Of a stretch of DNA of 64,000 nucleotides, positions 54,348-62,350 are shown one piece after another (the stretch's first letter is position 1; every line of letters starts with the position of its first letter). Below the pieces are notes generated by a model. The model was not told where the DNA came from and ran no database searches. It was given only the letters and a program-made list of their open reading frames with translations. Source of the DNA: Anaerolineae bacterium (GTDB lineage Bacteria; Chloroflexota; Anaerolineae; DRVO01); the NCBI GenBank assembly GCA_013178015.1, contig JABLXR010000026.1:1-64000 (forward strand). Direction: 5' to 3'. A program made the translations under genes and the position numbers.

Positions 54348-55258
54348 TTCCGAACCTCCCCCTCATAGTAGACCCACACGGCCGAGGAGCGGAAGACGAT
54401 GAGGGTCAGCACCAGAATGATAGCGAACAGGACCCACGCTTGTGCCGAGGCGTAGCCCATCTTCAGCTTGGTGAAGGCGTTCTCGTACAAGTACAGATTG
54501 TAGAAGAGTGTGGCATAGTTCGGACCGCCCTTGGTAATGACAAAGCCGCCGGTGAAGGTCTGGAAGGCGGCGATCAGGCCCATGACCAGGTTGAAGAACA
54601 TGGTGGCGCTGAGCATAGGCAGAGTGATGTAGCGGAACTTCTTGACGCTGTTAGCGCCGTCAATCTCCGCCGCCTCGTACAAGTGCCGCGGTATCGCCTG
54701 CAGTCCGGCCAGAAAGACGATCATAGTCCCCCCCACCAGCCAGACGCTGTAGATGACCATGGCGGGGAGGGCCAGCCGCTCGTTGGTCCACCAGGAAGTC
54801 AGCTTGATGCCGAACAGCCGCAGGAAGCCGTTCACGAAGCCGTAGTTGCTAAAGCCCCACATCCACAGCATCGAGATGGCTACCCCGGACACAACGGACG
54901 GCAGATAGAAGGCGGCCCGGAAGAAAGCCAGCCCCCGAATCTGCTGGTTGAGGAGCGAGGCCAGCAGCAGGGCGAAGGCAAGGGCAAGCGGCACGTAGGA
55001 TACTGAGAACAACACCGTCACCCGGAGAGACTGCCAGAACAGCGGATCCCGGAACAGGGTGGAGAAGTTCTCCCCGCCTATCCATGTCGGTGGCTTGAGC
55101 AGGCTGTATTTGGTCATGCTGTAGTACACCGACGCCAGCATGGGATACAGGATCCAGATCAGGAAGCCGAGAATCCAGGGGGAGATCAGGACGTAGGACC
55201 AGAGGGCCTCACTGCGGGCCCTGCGGCTGCCCTGAAACCAGGTTGTCCTGACGCTCAT
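54344..55258 (-). CDS. ABC sugar-type importer permease (MalF type)
   Basis: 304 residues, first gene of the operon. Six helices; start ALWSYVLISPWILGFLIWILYP. The EAA loop is HLYEAAEIDGANSVKKFRYITLPML. It forms the channel with the product at 53439. The repeat-rich gap 55259-55578 lies upstream. As in the other importers here, no ATPase gene is in the cluster. Confidence 0.93.
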   Translation of the reverse strand: MSVRTTWFQGSRRARSEALWSYVLISPWILGFLIWILYPMLASVYYSMTKYSLLKPPTWIGGENFSTLFRDPLFWQSLRVTVLFSVSYVPLALAFALLLASLLNQQIRGLAFFRAAFYLPSVVSGVAISMLWMWGFSNYGFVNGFLRLFGIKLTSWWTNERLALPAMVIYSVWLVGGTMIVFLAGLQAIPRHLYEAAEIDGANSVKKFRYITLPMLSATMFFNLVMGLIAAFQTFTGGFVITKGGPNYATLFYNLYLYENAFTKLKMGYASAQAWVLFAIILVLTLIVFRSSAVWVYYEGEVRK

Positions 55259-55578
55259 ATTCTCCTCAACCAGGGATGCCTATGTCCCCGCGCCTGGGGG
55301 AGCGACCAACCACCCCCGAGGAGTTCGCCCGCCCACGCGCGAAAGGGCCCTGCCGCCCCACGCCCCCGCCCGGTGCCGCCGCGCCTGGGAGCGCGAAGTC
55401 CTCAAGCAAGAGCACCAACCACCCCCGAGGAGTTCGCGCGCCCACGCGCGAAAGGGCTCTGATGCCGGACGTCCCCGCCCGGTGCCGCCGCGCCTCCTAA
55501 AAAGAGACCTGAGGTCTCACATCCAGTCTAGCGCGTTAGCGGCTGCGCGCGGTAGGATCATAGTGACCGGGCAGTGCC
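55259..55578. repeat. Two 82-bp direct repeats with hairpin arms
   Basis: Copies at 55305-55386 and 55414-55495 (period 109 bp) share ACCAACCACCCCCGAGGAGT, CCCACGCGCGAAAGGG and CGGTGCCGCCGCGCCT. Within copy 1, GAGGAGTTCGCCCGCCCACG (from 55318) can pair with 55380-55403, 20 of 24 bases matching. Copy 2 has the left arm (55427-55450) but only a stub of the right one. A relative with both arms is at 62059-62124. No gene lies in this stretch. Confidence 0.8.
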
Positions 55579-56853
55579 ATGGAGTGCCACCAAGGTGACA
55601 AAGAGCCAGCGGGCAACATGACCGACCAAGGACCGCCGCGCGAGTTCGCCAAACAGGTGCGGAACGCCCTGGCGCGTCTACACGATACCGCCCACCTGCA
55701 GCGGCACCCGCTGCTTCGTCTGCTGGTGCCCTCAGAGCTGACCGATCCCAGGGTTCGAGCCCAGTACCTGCGCGAAGCCATCGTGCAGGCGATCGGCGAA
55801 CTGAGACCGCCGGCTCGCGTCTCCCCCCATGATCCCGCCTATCGGCCGTACGGAATCCTGCGCCACCGCTTCATGGAGGGCATGGAAGCGGAGGAGGTGC
55901 AGGACGCCCTGGCCATCGGTAGGCGTCAGTACTACCGGGAGCAGCAACGCGCCATTGAGGCGGTGGCTACGCTCCTCTGGGCCAGGAGATCCGACGATTC
56001 CGCTACCGACGATGATCGTCGCCAGGCCCTCAACGACGAACTGGAGCAGTTGGGATTGCAGGCGCAGAACCTCGACCTCGAGGCGCTCACGCGGGAAGCC
56101 ATCGCCGCGGTGACGCCCCTGGCTCTGGCGCGCGATGTGGCCATCGCTCCTCCTGCCGAACGCCCGGTTCACGCCTTTGCCGACGAAGTCATCACCCGGC
56201 AAGTGCTGATTGACGTCCTCAGCGCCCTGCTCCAACGCACCGCTCACTGCTACCTGCGGGTGAAGCTGGCGGCGGCCGAGCCCTGGGCCACGGTGAACCT
56301 CGAGATCCCCATGCCACCACAGACGCTGGACTCGCTGCAGACCCACCTCCTCACGCCCATGCGCCTGGCCAACCGCGTGAGCGGCAGCCTAGACGCGCGG
56401 GAGGAGGACGGCATCCTTCACGTCCGCTTGCGGCTGCCTCTGAGCAGCGAGGAAGTGGTTGCCATAGTGGACGACAACCCCACCACGCTTCAGCTCTTTC
56501 GTCGCTACCTGGAGCCCTATAGCTACCGGCCGGTGCTCATCCAGGACAGCGCCACAGCCCTGGCCCAGATCCGCACTCTTCAGCCTGATGCCGTTGTCCT
56601 GGACATAATGATGCGCGACGTGGACGGCTGGCGCATCCTCCAGTCGCTGCGGGCCGATCCGGCCACTTCCCACATTCCCATTCTGGTGTGCTCTGTGCTG
56701 AGCGACGAGCACCTGGCCCTGACCATCGGCGCCGACGCCTACCTGCGCAAGCCCGTCAGCCAGAGTGAGCTGGTGCGGGCTCTGGCGCAGGCTCTGCGGG
56801 CAGCAGATGCCGGGCCGGGAACGTCTTCAGGGCGGTCTCCAGCCAGCGGGTGA
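55579..56853 (+). CDS. HTH / pseudo-GHKL / receiver-domain regulator (module B)
   Basis: 424 residues from the first ATG; an ATG at 55618 is also possible, as neither has a strong ribosome site. The domain order is the same as at 867: helical N-terminus, HTH-like segment (about 92-132, degenerate compared with the others), a pseudo-ATPase fold (170-288), then a receiver with VDDN (298-300), Asp342 (VVLDIMM), Ser372 in CSV and Lys391 (RKPV). The last 98 bp overlap antisense with the kinase gene at 56756. The pairing with that kinase is inferred from position. This copy is the most diverged of the three. Confidence 0.8.
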   Translation: MECHQGDKEPAGNMTDQGPPREFAKQVRNALARLHDTAHLQRHPLLRLLVPSELTDPRVRAQYLREAIVQAIGELRPPARVSPHDPAYRPYGILRHRFMEGMEAEEVQDALAIGRRQYYREQQRAIEAVATLLWARRSDDSATDDDRRQALNDELEQLGLQAQNLDLEALTREAIAAVTPLALARDVAIAPPAERPVHAFADEVITRQVLIDVLSALLQRTAHCYLRVKLAAAEPWATVNLEIPMPPQTLDSLQTHLLTPMRLANRVSGSLDAREEDGILHVRLRLPLSSEEVVAIVDDNPTTLQLFRRYLEPYSYRPVLIQDSATALAQIRTLQPDAVVLDIMMRDVDGWRILQSLRADPATSHIPILVCSVLSDEHLALTIGADAYLRKPVSQSELVRALAQALRAADAGPGTSSGRSPASG

Positions 56854-59002
56854 CCTCCCCCGCGGCGAACTGACGTCCCCGTCGAATGGTGATCACGCCC
56901 TCTGTCGGCGCCGCCGCATCGGCGGCAAAACCGTGGGCGGTGATGGCCACCACTGGAGTCCCTCCCATGCCCGGGGTGGTTCGCAGGCAGGCGAGCACCT
57001 CTAGGCCGGACCTCCCTGGGAGGACCAGATCCAGGAGCACCAGGTCCGGCCTCTCTTCCAGAAGCTCCACCGCCCGGTCCCCGTCATAGGCCTTCAGCAC
57101 CTTCGCCCCCGGCAGCAGGGCTCTCAGGCACCGTTCCGCCAGGCGCACCACCCCGGCGTCGTCGTCCACCACGAGCACCTTAGTGGCCCGCGGCGCTGCC
57201 CCGGCGACGACCCGCGACAGGTCCTCCGCGGTGAACGGCTTGGTGAGGCAGTGGCTGAACCCGGCCGCCACGGCCTGGTCCCTCTCCAGGGGCAGGGAGC
57301 AGGTGATCACGGGCAGCCCCAGGTCGGCCGTGGCAGCAGCCAGCTCCTTGGCTGCCGTGCCGTCCTGGGCGCCATCGGCCAGGACGACCGCGTCAGCCTG
57401 GGCCCGGCGCGCCGTCGCCTCTGCATCTGAGACGTCGGGTACGGCCAGAACCTCCGCATCCGGCAGGTACCTTCCCAGCAGACGGGCGAACTCGGCCGGC
57501 TCTGCCAGCGTCACCAGTCGGCGGCTACTCTCGGGCCTGCCGGCGGGATACCGCCACCCGGCCGGAAGCTCCGCCGCCTGGATCGGGACCACCTGCTTGC
57601 CAGGCAAGGGCAGAGTGAAGTGGAAGGCACTTCCGCGACCCACCTCGCTCTCCACCCATATGCGCCCGCCGTGGAGGGTGACGAAATGCTTGCAGATGGC
57701 GAGGCCCAGCCCGGTGCCATCGTGCCTGCGCCGCAGCGAGCCATCTACCTGATGGAACTCGGCGAACACCGAGTGCACCTGGTCGGGAGGAATGCCCACG
57801 CCGGTGTCCTCCACCACCACCTCGACGTCCTCGCGCTTCAGCTCAGCTCGGATGGTGATGCTTCCCTGATCGGTGAAACGGGCGGCGTTATTGAGCAAGT
57901 TGATCAGAACCTGACGGATGCGCGTCGGATCGGCATAGAGAGGAGGAAGGCTCTCGGGTAGCTCGAGCTTCAGCGCCACTTTGCAGCCGCGCAGGAGTCC
58001 GGAAGCCGTCTCGACGGCATCGTGGATGAGGGAGAGCAGGTCTACGCGCTCCTTGGCCACTGGCAGGCGGACCGCCTCGATGCGAGAAAGGTCCAGGACG
58101 TCGTCAATCAGGCGGAGCAGGTGGGAGGCGTTGTCGTACACCTCCTGGATGTCCCCTCGTAGCTCCGGAGTCCAGACTACCCCGCGGTAGGAGTCGGGCG
58201 AGGTACACATCATCTGAGAGAACCCGACGATGATGTGCAGGGGAGTCCGTAACTCGTGGCTGATGTTGGCAGCGAACTGGCTCTTGAGCGCCCGGGCCTG
58301 CTCGGCCTCTTCTCGCGCTTCCGCCAGGTCGAAAGCGGTCCGCTTGAGGAGCGAGTTGGCCACGGCCAGGGCCTTCATGGTCTGGTTCAGCTTGCCCCGC
58401 TGCGACTGGAGCTGGCGCATGGTGCGCCACGACGTCTCGTATCCATGGAGGGCCCAGGTGAGGACGGTATACAGGTCGCGCGAGGTCAGCCAGGCGACGG
58501 CAGCCATGGCCCAGTAGAGGGCCACCGCTGCCGAGACGATGCTCGAGGGCCACAGGCCGGGCAGCAGCCAGGTAGCCAGGCCCAGCACCGCCGTTGCCAG
58601 GGCAGCCGACACGAAGGCGGCAGCGGAACTGGCCACGAGGCTGGCGACGCCCACCGCGGCAACCGGGATGAAGGGAGCGTAGGGAGAACGCTGCACCAGG
58701 AGAGCCGCAGCGCCCACTGTCACCATGCCTAGAACGAACACGGTGGTGCGCAGGGAAGCAGGGCGCCGCACTAGCAACGTCAGCAGGCCCAGCGTCCCTA
58801 TGCCCAGGGGCAGGACGAGGGCCGACCACGAGAACCGCGGGTGCATCAGCATCCACTGGGCGACGGTCCACACATACCCGGCGACGGTGAGGCTACACCC
58901 CACCGTGTCCAGCGTGGATCGCCGCAGTTGCCCCAGCTCGTGCGACCAGTCCACCTGGTACACGGGCAACTCCCGATCCAGAGCGAACTCCCGGTACACC
59001 AT
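56756..59002 (-). CDS. Membrane hybrid histidine kinase with two complementary degenerate receivers (module B)
   Basis: 748 residues. Residues 30-175 hold about six membrane helices without a clear sensor domain. A coiled stretch precedes the dimerisation domain with His249 (NISHELRTPLH). The ATPase domain has the N box (INLLNNAARF), DTGVGI and GTGLGLAICKHF. A first receiver (about 495-603) lacks the acidic pocket (TLAEP) and the acceptor Asp (VVLAD) but keeps LTKPF (Lys588). The last receiver (607-725) keeps VVDDD, Asp658 and Thr688, but the Lys position reads ITIRRGR. The C-terminal tail is Pro/Ala-rich and encoded within the overlap with the regulator gene at 55579. It would sense a membrane signal and drive that regulator. 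Confidence 0.88.
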   Translation of the reverse strand: MVYREFALDRELPVYQVDWSHELGQLRRSTLDTVGCSLTVAGYVWTVAQWMLMHPRFSWSALVLPLGIGTLGLLTLLVRRPASLRTTVFVLGMVTVGAAALLVQRSPYAPFIPVAAVGVASLVASSAAAFVSAALATAVLGLATWLLPGLWPSSIVSAAVALYWAMAAVAWLTSRDLYTVLTWALHGYETSWRTMRQLQSQRGKLNQTMKALAVANSLLKRTAFDLAEAREEAEQARALKSQFAANISHELRTPLHIIVGFSQMMCTSPDSYRGVVWTPELRGDIQEVYDNASHLLRLIDDVLDLSRIEAVRLPVAKERVDLLSLIHDAVETASGLLRGCKVALKLELPESLPPLYADPTRIRQVLINLLNNAARFTDQGSITIRAELKREDVEVVVEDTGVGIPPDQVHSVFAEFHQVDGSLRRRHDGTGLGLAICKHFVTLHGGRIWVESEVGRGSAFHFTLPLPGKQVVPIQAAELPAGWRYPAGRPESSRRLVTLAEPAEFARLLGRYLPDAEVLAVPDVSDAEATARRAQADAVVLADGAQDGTAAKELAAATADLGLPVITCSLPLERDQAVAAGFSHCLTKPFTAEDLSRVVAGAAPRATKVLVVDDDAGVVRLAERCLRALLPGAKVLKAYDGDRAVELLEERPDLVLLDLVLPGRSGLEVLACLRTTPGMGGTPVVAITAHGFAADAAAPTEGVITIRRGRQFAAGEVTRWLETALKTFPARHLLPAEPAPEPAPAHSG

Positions 59003-59044
59003 CAGCGATCTCCTGGGGTACGAGACGCATTTGCCCCATTATAG

Positions 59045-59120
59045 CGCCGGTACGTGATGCGTGACTCGTGACCCGTGACAGGAGCCGAGTGAGACGGGTC
59101 ACGCATCACCTGGGTCTCTC
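59045..59120. repeat. Inverted GCGTGAC heptamers between divergent genes
   Basis: The left arm GTGATGCGTGACTCGTGACC (59055 onward) is made of GCGTGAC/TCGTGAC units. The right arm (about 59093-59109) is the complement of GTGATGCGTGACCCGTC. This copy sits between divergently transcribed genes, so it cannot be a simple terminator for both. The same heptamer is found, single-armed, at 19938-19977. Confidence 0.7.
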
Positions 59121-59196
59121 GACGAAAGGGCTTCCTGCCGATACATTAACGTAGTGACTGCAGGCCGGGTGATCAGCAGCTTTCATCGGGGGGAAC

Positions 59197-60348
59197 ATGC
59201 GCGTCACATCGGACTTCGAGTGCGGCAACGGGAAGAACATCCGGGAGGTGGTGCCCGGCCACTTCCGTCTGGACGAGGTGGGCGAGAAGCCGCCGTACTG
59301 CAAGTACTTCTGCCTGCGCCTGGAGGCAGAGGGAGATGGGGGGCCGGCCAGACTGGACATCTACCCCGACCCCGACCTAGGGGAGCCCGGTCGCCTGGGG
59401 ATGATGGGGCACTATCCCTCTCAGATCTGGTTCTCCACCGACGAGATGGAGACCTGGCGACCCACGGAGAACGTCTGGGACCACACGACGGAGTTCCACG
59501 AGACCCACCTGGTGGTGCGGGTGCGGCTCAAGCCGGGTTCTCGGATGTACGTGGCCAGCAACCCAGTGGCCCGCTACTCCCGGGTGGCCAACTGGGCCCG
59601 GGCACTGGGATGCGACCCGTCAGCCCGGTGCCAGAGCCTGTCTCTCGGGGCTAGCTACGAGGAGCGCCAGATTCCGCTAGTGCACTTCCCGGCCTGTGGT
59701 CCCGACCCCATCCGGGTCTTCCTGTTCGCCGGGCAACATCCATCGGAGCACTGTGCCGTGTTCATGGCCATGGGCGCGGCCGAGTTCCTCACCTCGGGTC
59801 ACCCGGAAGCGCAGGGCCTGCGAGAGCGCTTCGAGTTCTGGGTCTGCCCCATGATCAACGTGGACGGGAACGTGCACGGCCGCAACGGCTGGACCATGCA
59901 GGACGTGAACATGTCGGGCGACTTCGTCGGCGCGGCTGAGGGAGCAGAGCCACAGGCAGTGGAGGACCGGCTGCTGTGGCACTACCTCACCGAGGAGGTG
60001 CTGCCCCAAGTGACCTTCCAGTTCCACGGGTTCATGGGCAAGCGCGGCTTCATTGACCCGCCCTACGACGGCCTCTACACCTTCCCCGACCCGCAGTCGG
60101 TGTACGAGCAGGACAGCGGTGCCGCCCGGTATCAGGCGGTGCAGGCACTGCTGATGTGGGACACCGATGGCCTCACCGGCCACGGCCGACCCAGCGTCCT
60201 GGGGGAGGACTCCCTGGAGTACCAGTTGGCTCGGTTGCTGGGCACCATCCCCGTGTTCTACGAGATCAACCACGGCTACCACGGCGTGTGGGCCTCCAAG
60301 CGCAAAGGCGCCCACGTCCTTCGCACGGCTCTCCACGCCCTGGCCTAG
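59197..60348 (+). CDS. M14-family zinc carboxypeptidase-like protein
   Basis: 383 residues from the ATG at 59197. An N-terminal beta domain of about 150 residues is followed by the M14 fold: zinc ligands His181 and Glu184 (GQHPSEH) and His277 (FQFHGFMG), the substrate-binding block MINVDGNVHGRNG, and a likely catalytic Glu356 (VFYEINHG). The layout is like the cytosolic carboxypeptidase subgroup, which has a similar N-terminal domain. No signal peptide is visible, so it should trim peptides in the cytoplasm. It stands alone between two repeat hairpins. Confidence 0.8.
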   Translation: MRVTSDFECGNGKNIREVVPGHFRLDEVGEKPPYCKYFCLRLEAEGDGGPARLDIYPDPDLGEPGRLGMMGHYPSQIWFSTDEMETWRPTENVWDHTTEFHETHLVVRVRLKPGSRMYVASNPVARYSRVANWARALGCDPSARCQSLSLGASYEERQIPLVHFPACGPDPIRVFLFAGQHPSEHCAVFMAMGAAEFLTSGHPEAQGLRERFEFWVCPMINVDGNVHGRNGWTMQDVNMSGDFVGAAEGAEPQAVEDRLLWHYLTEEVLPQVTFQFHGFMGKRGFIDPPYDGLYTFPDPQSVYEQDSGAARYQAVQALLMWDTDGLTGHGRPSVLGEDSLEYQLARLLGTIPVFYEINHGYHGVWASKRKGAHVLRTALHALA

Positions 60349-60518
60349 GACCTCACCGCGGATGAGACGGGGAGACACGGAGAGGGGGTGACGCGGAGAC
60401 GCGGGGATGGTGAGCCACGGGGAGAGCAAGGCCGGCCCCAGGTCGTCTTCTCTCCCTGTCACCCCCTCTCCCCCTCTCTCTGTCTCCGCGTCCCCGCGTC
60501 TCCCCCATCTCCCCCTAC
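60346..60518. repeat. Inverted GGAGACGCGG-type arrays between convergent genes
   Basis: The left arm (about 60360-60412) has GGGGAGACACGGAGAG and GACGCGGAGACGCGGGGA. The right arm (60453-60518) is the complement of related units. The loop is about 40 bases. The DegT aminotransferase gene on the minus strand ends in a TAG that is part of the first unit. It is a candidate two-way terminator, built from different units than at 16325-16505. Confidence 0.75.
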
Positions 60519-61789
60519 GCCAGGTCCATCACCCGGCCGGCGTTCTCCGAGACCTTGGCGAAGGCCTCCACGTAGAGCTTCATCAGATCCAGGTCGTTGG
60601 GCGGGTGGACGCCGCTCAGGTAGGCGTGGGCTTCGATGAACTCGCTGGTCTTCGGGTACTCCGAGGCATCGTAGCGGATGCCGGCCCGGGCGTGACCGCA
60701 GGACCAGGGGCAGCCTTTGCCGTACCCCACCATGTCCTTGAACACGTCCTGCGCCGGCACGGGCATGGTCTGCCATTGGCCCACCCGCACCCCTTCGGCA
60801 GCCAGAGCCCTCTGCGCCGCCCGCTTCCACTCCCCGGGCGTGACGTCCAGCCCCACCTCCTGGGGCCGGAACTCGACCACATAGCTGAAGTAGCAGGGCT
60901 CGGCGTAGTCGGGGGTGTAGGGCCCCTTCAGGCCGGGGATGTCGGCCAACGCCTCGGTGAGGTAGGCGGCCAACTCTCGCCGCTTGGCGTTGTTATACTC
61001 TAGACGATCGAGCTGGGAGAGGATGAAGGCGTTCACGAACTCGTGGGGTCGGTACATCCAGCCCAGGCCGTAGGCGTTGTACTCCCGGTCCACGTGGGGT
61101 AGAACCACCTCGCCGAACTCGCGCAGCATGGCGGCCCGACGGTAGTACTCCTCGTTGTCCGAGGTCCACAGCCCGCCCTCGCCCCCGGATAGGTTCTTGG
61201 AGCGGTTGCAGCTGAAGCAGCCAATGTCACCCAGCGCCCCCGTCTTCCTTCCCTTGTAGGTGGCGCCGTGGGCCTGGCAGGCATCCTCGATCACGATCAG
61301 TCCATGCTTGCGGGCGATCGCTAGGATGGGTTCCATGTCGGCGGGCATGCCGTGGATGTGCACCGGCAGGATGGCCCTGGTGTGATCGCTGATCCGCTCC
61401 TCGATGAGAGAAGGATCCATGGTGTAGGTAAGCGGGTCTATGTCCACGAAGATGGGGATGGCGTTGTGGTGCAGGACGGCCGCCGCCGTGGACCAGTAAG
61501 TGAAGGCGCTGGTGATGACCTCGTCGCCCGGGCCGATGCCCGCCCCCGCTACCGCCATATGCAGAGCCGCCGTGCCACTGTTGGTGACCAGGCAGTACTT
61601 GGTGCCCACGTACTCCGCCCATCGGCGCTGCAACTCCAGCGCCCTGGGCGCCGAGGTGCCGTGCAAGTGACCGCTATCGAATACCGCCAGCACCGCGTCT
61701 CGGTCTGCCTGGGTCAAGGGGGGCCAGCTCTGGACCATCCCCTCGGGCACCACCGGCTTGCCCCCGTCAAGCGCCAGTCGCGACGCCAT
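60515..61789 (-). CDS. DegT/DnrJ/EryC1/StrS family PLP aminotransferase
   Basis: 424 residues from the ATG at 61789 (AAGGAGGCAGTACT upstream); the frame is open to 61912 but the extra part is unlikely. Fold type I signs are TNSGTAALHMAV, IEDACQAHGA and the PLP lysine Lys198 in CNRSKNLSGGEGG. C-terminal parts carry YFSYVVEF. Family members transaminate keto-sugars in cell-surface or natural-product pathways; some of this subgroup act in 3-amino-5-hydroxybenzoate or inositol pathways. No sugar-nucleotide genes are near, so its pathway is not known. Confidence 0.92.
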   Translation of the reverse strand: MASRLALDGGKPVVPEGMVQSWPPLTQADRDAVLAVFDSGHLHGTSAPRALELQRRWAEYVGTKYCLVTNSGTAALHMAVAGAGIGPGDEVITSAFTYWSTAAAVLHHNAIPIFVDIDPLTYTMDPSLIEERISDHTRAILPVHIHGMPADMEPILAIARKHGLIVIEDACQAHGATYKGRKTGALGDIGCFSCNRSKNLSGGEGGLWTSDNEEYYRRAAMLREFGEVVLPHVDREYNAYGLGWMYRPHEFVNAFILSQLDRLEYNNAKRRELAAYLTEALADIPGLKGPYTPDYAEPCYFSYVVEFRPQEVGLDVTPGEWKRAAQRALAAEGVRVGQWQTMPVPAQDVFKDMVGYGKGCPWSCGHARAGIRYDASEYPKTSEFIEAHAYLSGVHPPNDLDLMKLYVEAFAKVSENAGRVMDLA

Positions 61790-62350
61790 AGTACTGCCTC
61801 CTTCGAGTTCTCGATTCCGATCGCAGTCACCATGATACCACCCATCGCCCGAAACCTCCTGCGCGTCCGGGCTCTGGTCTGGCTGGCGTGGCCCAGGTAG
61901 CATCCACCACACTGAGAGGGTCTCGGTGGCTCGACCTCGATATCAGCAGCAGCTCAGGATCGGGGGGACACATGGCCACCAGCGCCGCCGCTCAGGGCCT
62001 TCGCTGGGCTCGGACTACGCGAGCCAGCCCCGACTGCACCGCAGATACACCTTCCTTGGAGGAGTGCGCGCGCCCACGCGCGCTGTCCCCAAGTGTCTAC
62101 CGCGCCTGGGGGCGCGGACTCCTCAGGAGGAGGCTGGAATCTGCCAGGACGCTGGCGCCTTGCCTTCCTAGCCGGCCGAAGAGCCTGCCGCGAAAGCCTG
62201 TGAGGAAACCACCTGCGTGCGACTGCCGGCTGAACACACTCGTCCCCCCGATCCTGAGCTCTTGCCGCTATCACTGCGCCGTCCGGATGTAGTATGCTTC
62301 TGCCATGGCGATCAGTGGCGATGCACGCGCGAAGCGCCTGTTGAGGAGAG
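61790..62350. other. Gap with a dispersed hairpin repeat and otherwise no gene
   Basis: 560 bp between the divergent aminotransferase and regulator genes. Apart from the hairpin at 62059-62124, I see no gene, RNA or operator. Frames of 60-180 codons here overlap each other and carry no motif. Confidence 0.5.
62059..62124. repeat. Hairpin repeat related to the 55.3-kb repeats
   Basis: GAGGAGTGCGCGCGCCCACG onwards (62059-62082) pairs with 62101-62124 at 21 of 24 positions around an 18-base loop. The arms are the same sequence family as those at 55318-55403 and 55427-55450, so the unit is dispersed. Confidence 0.75.
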
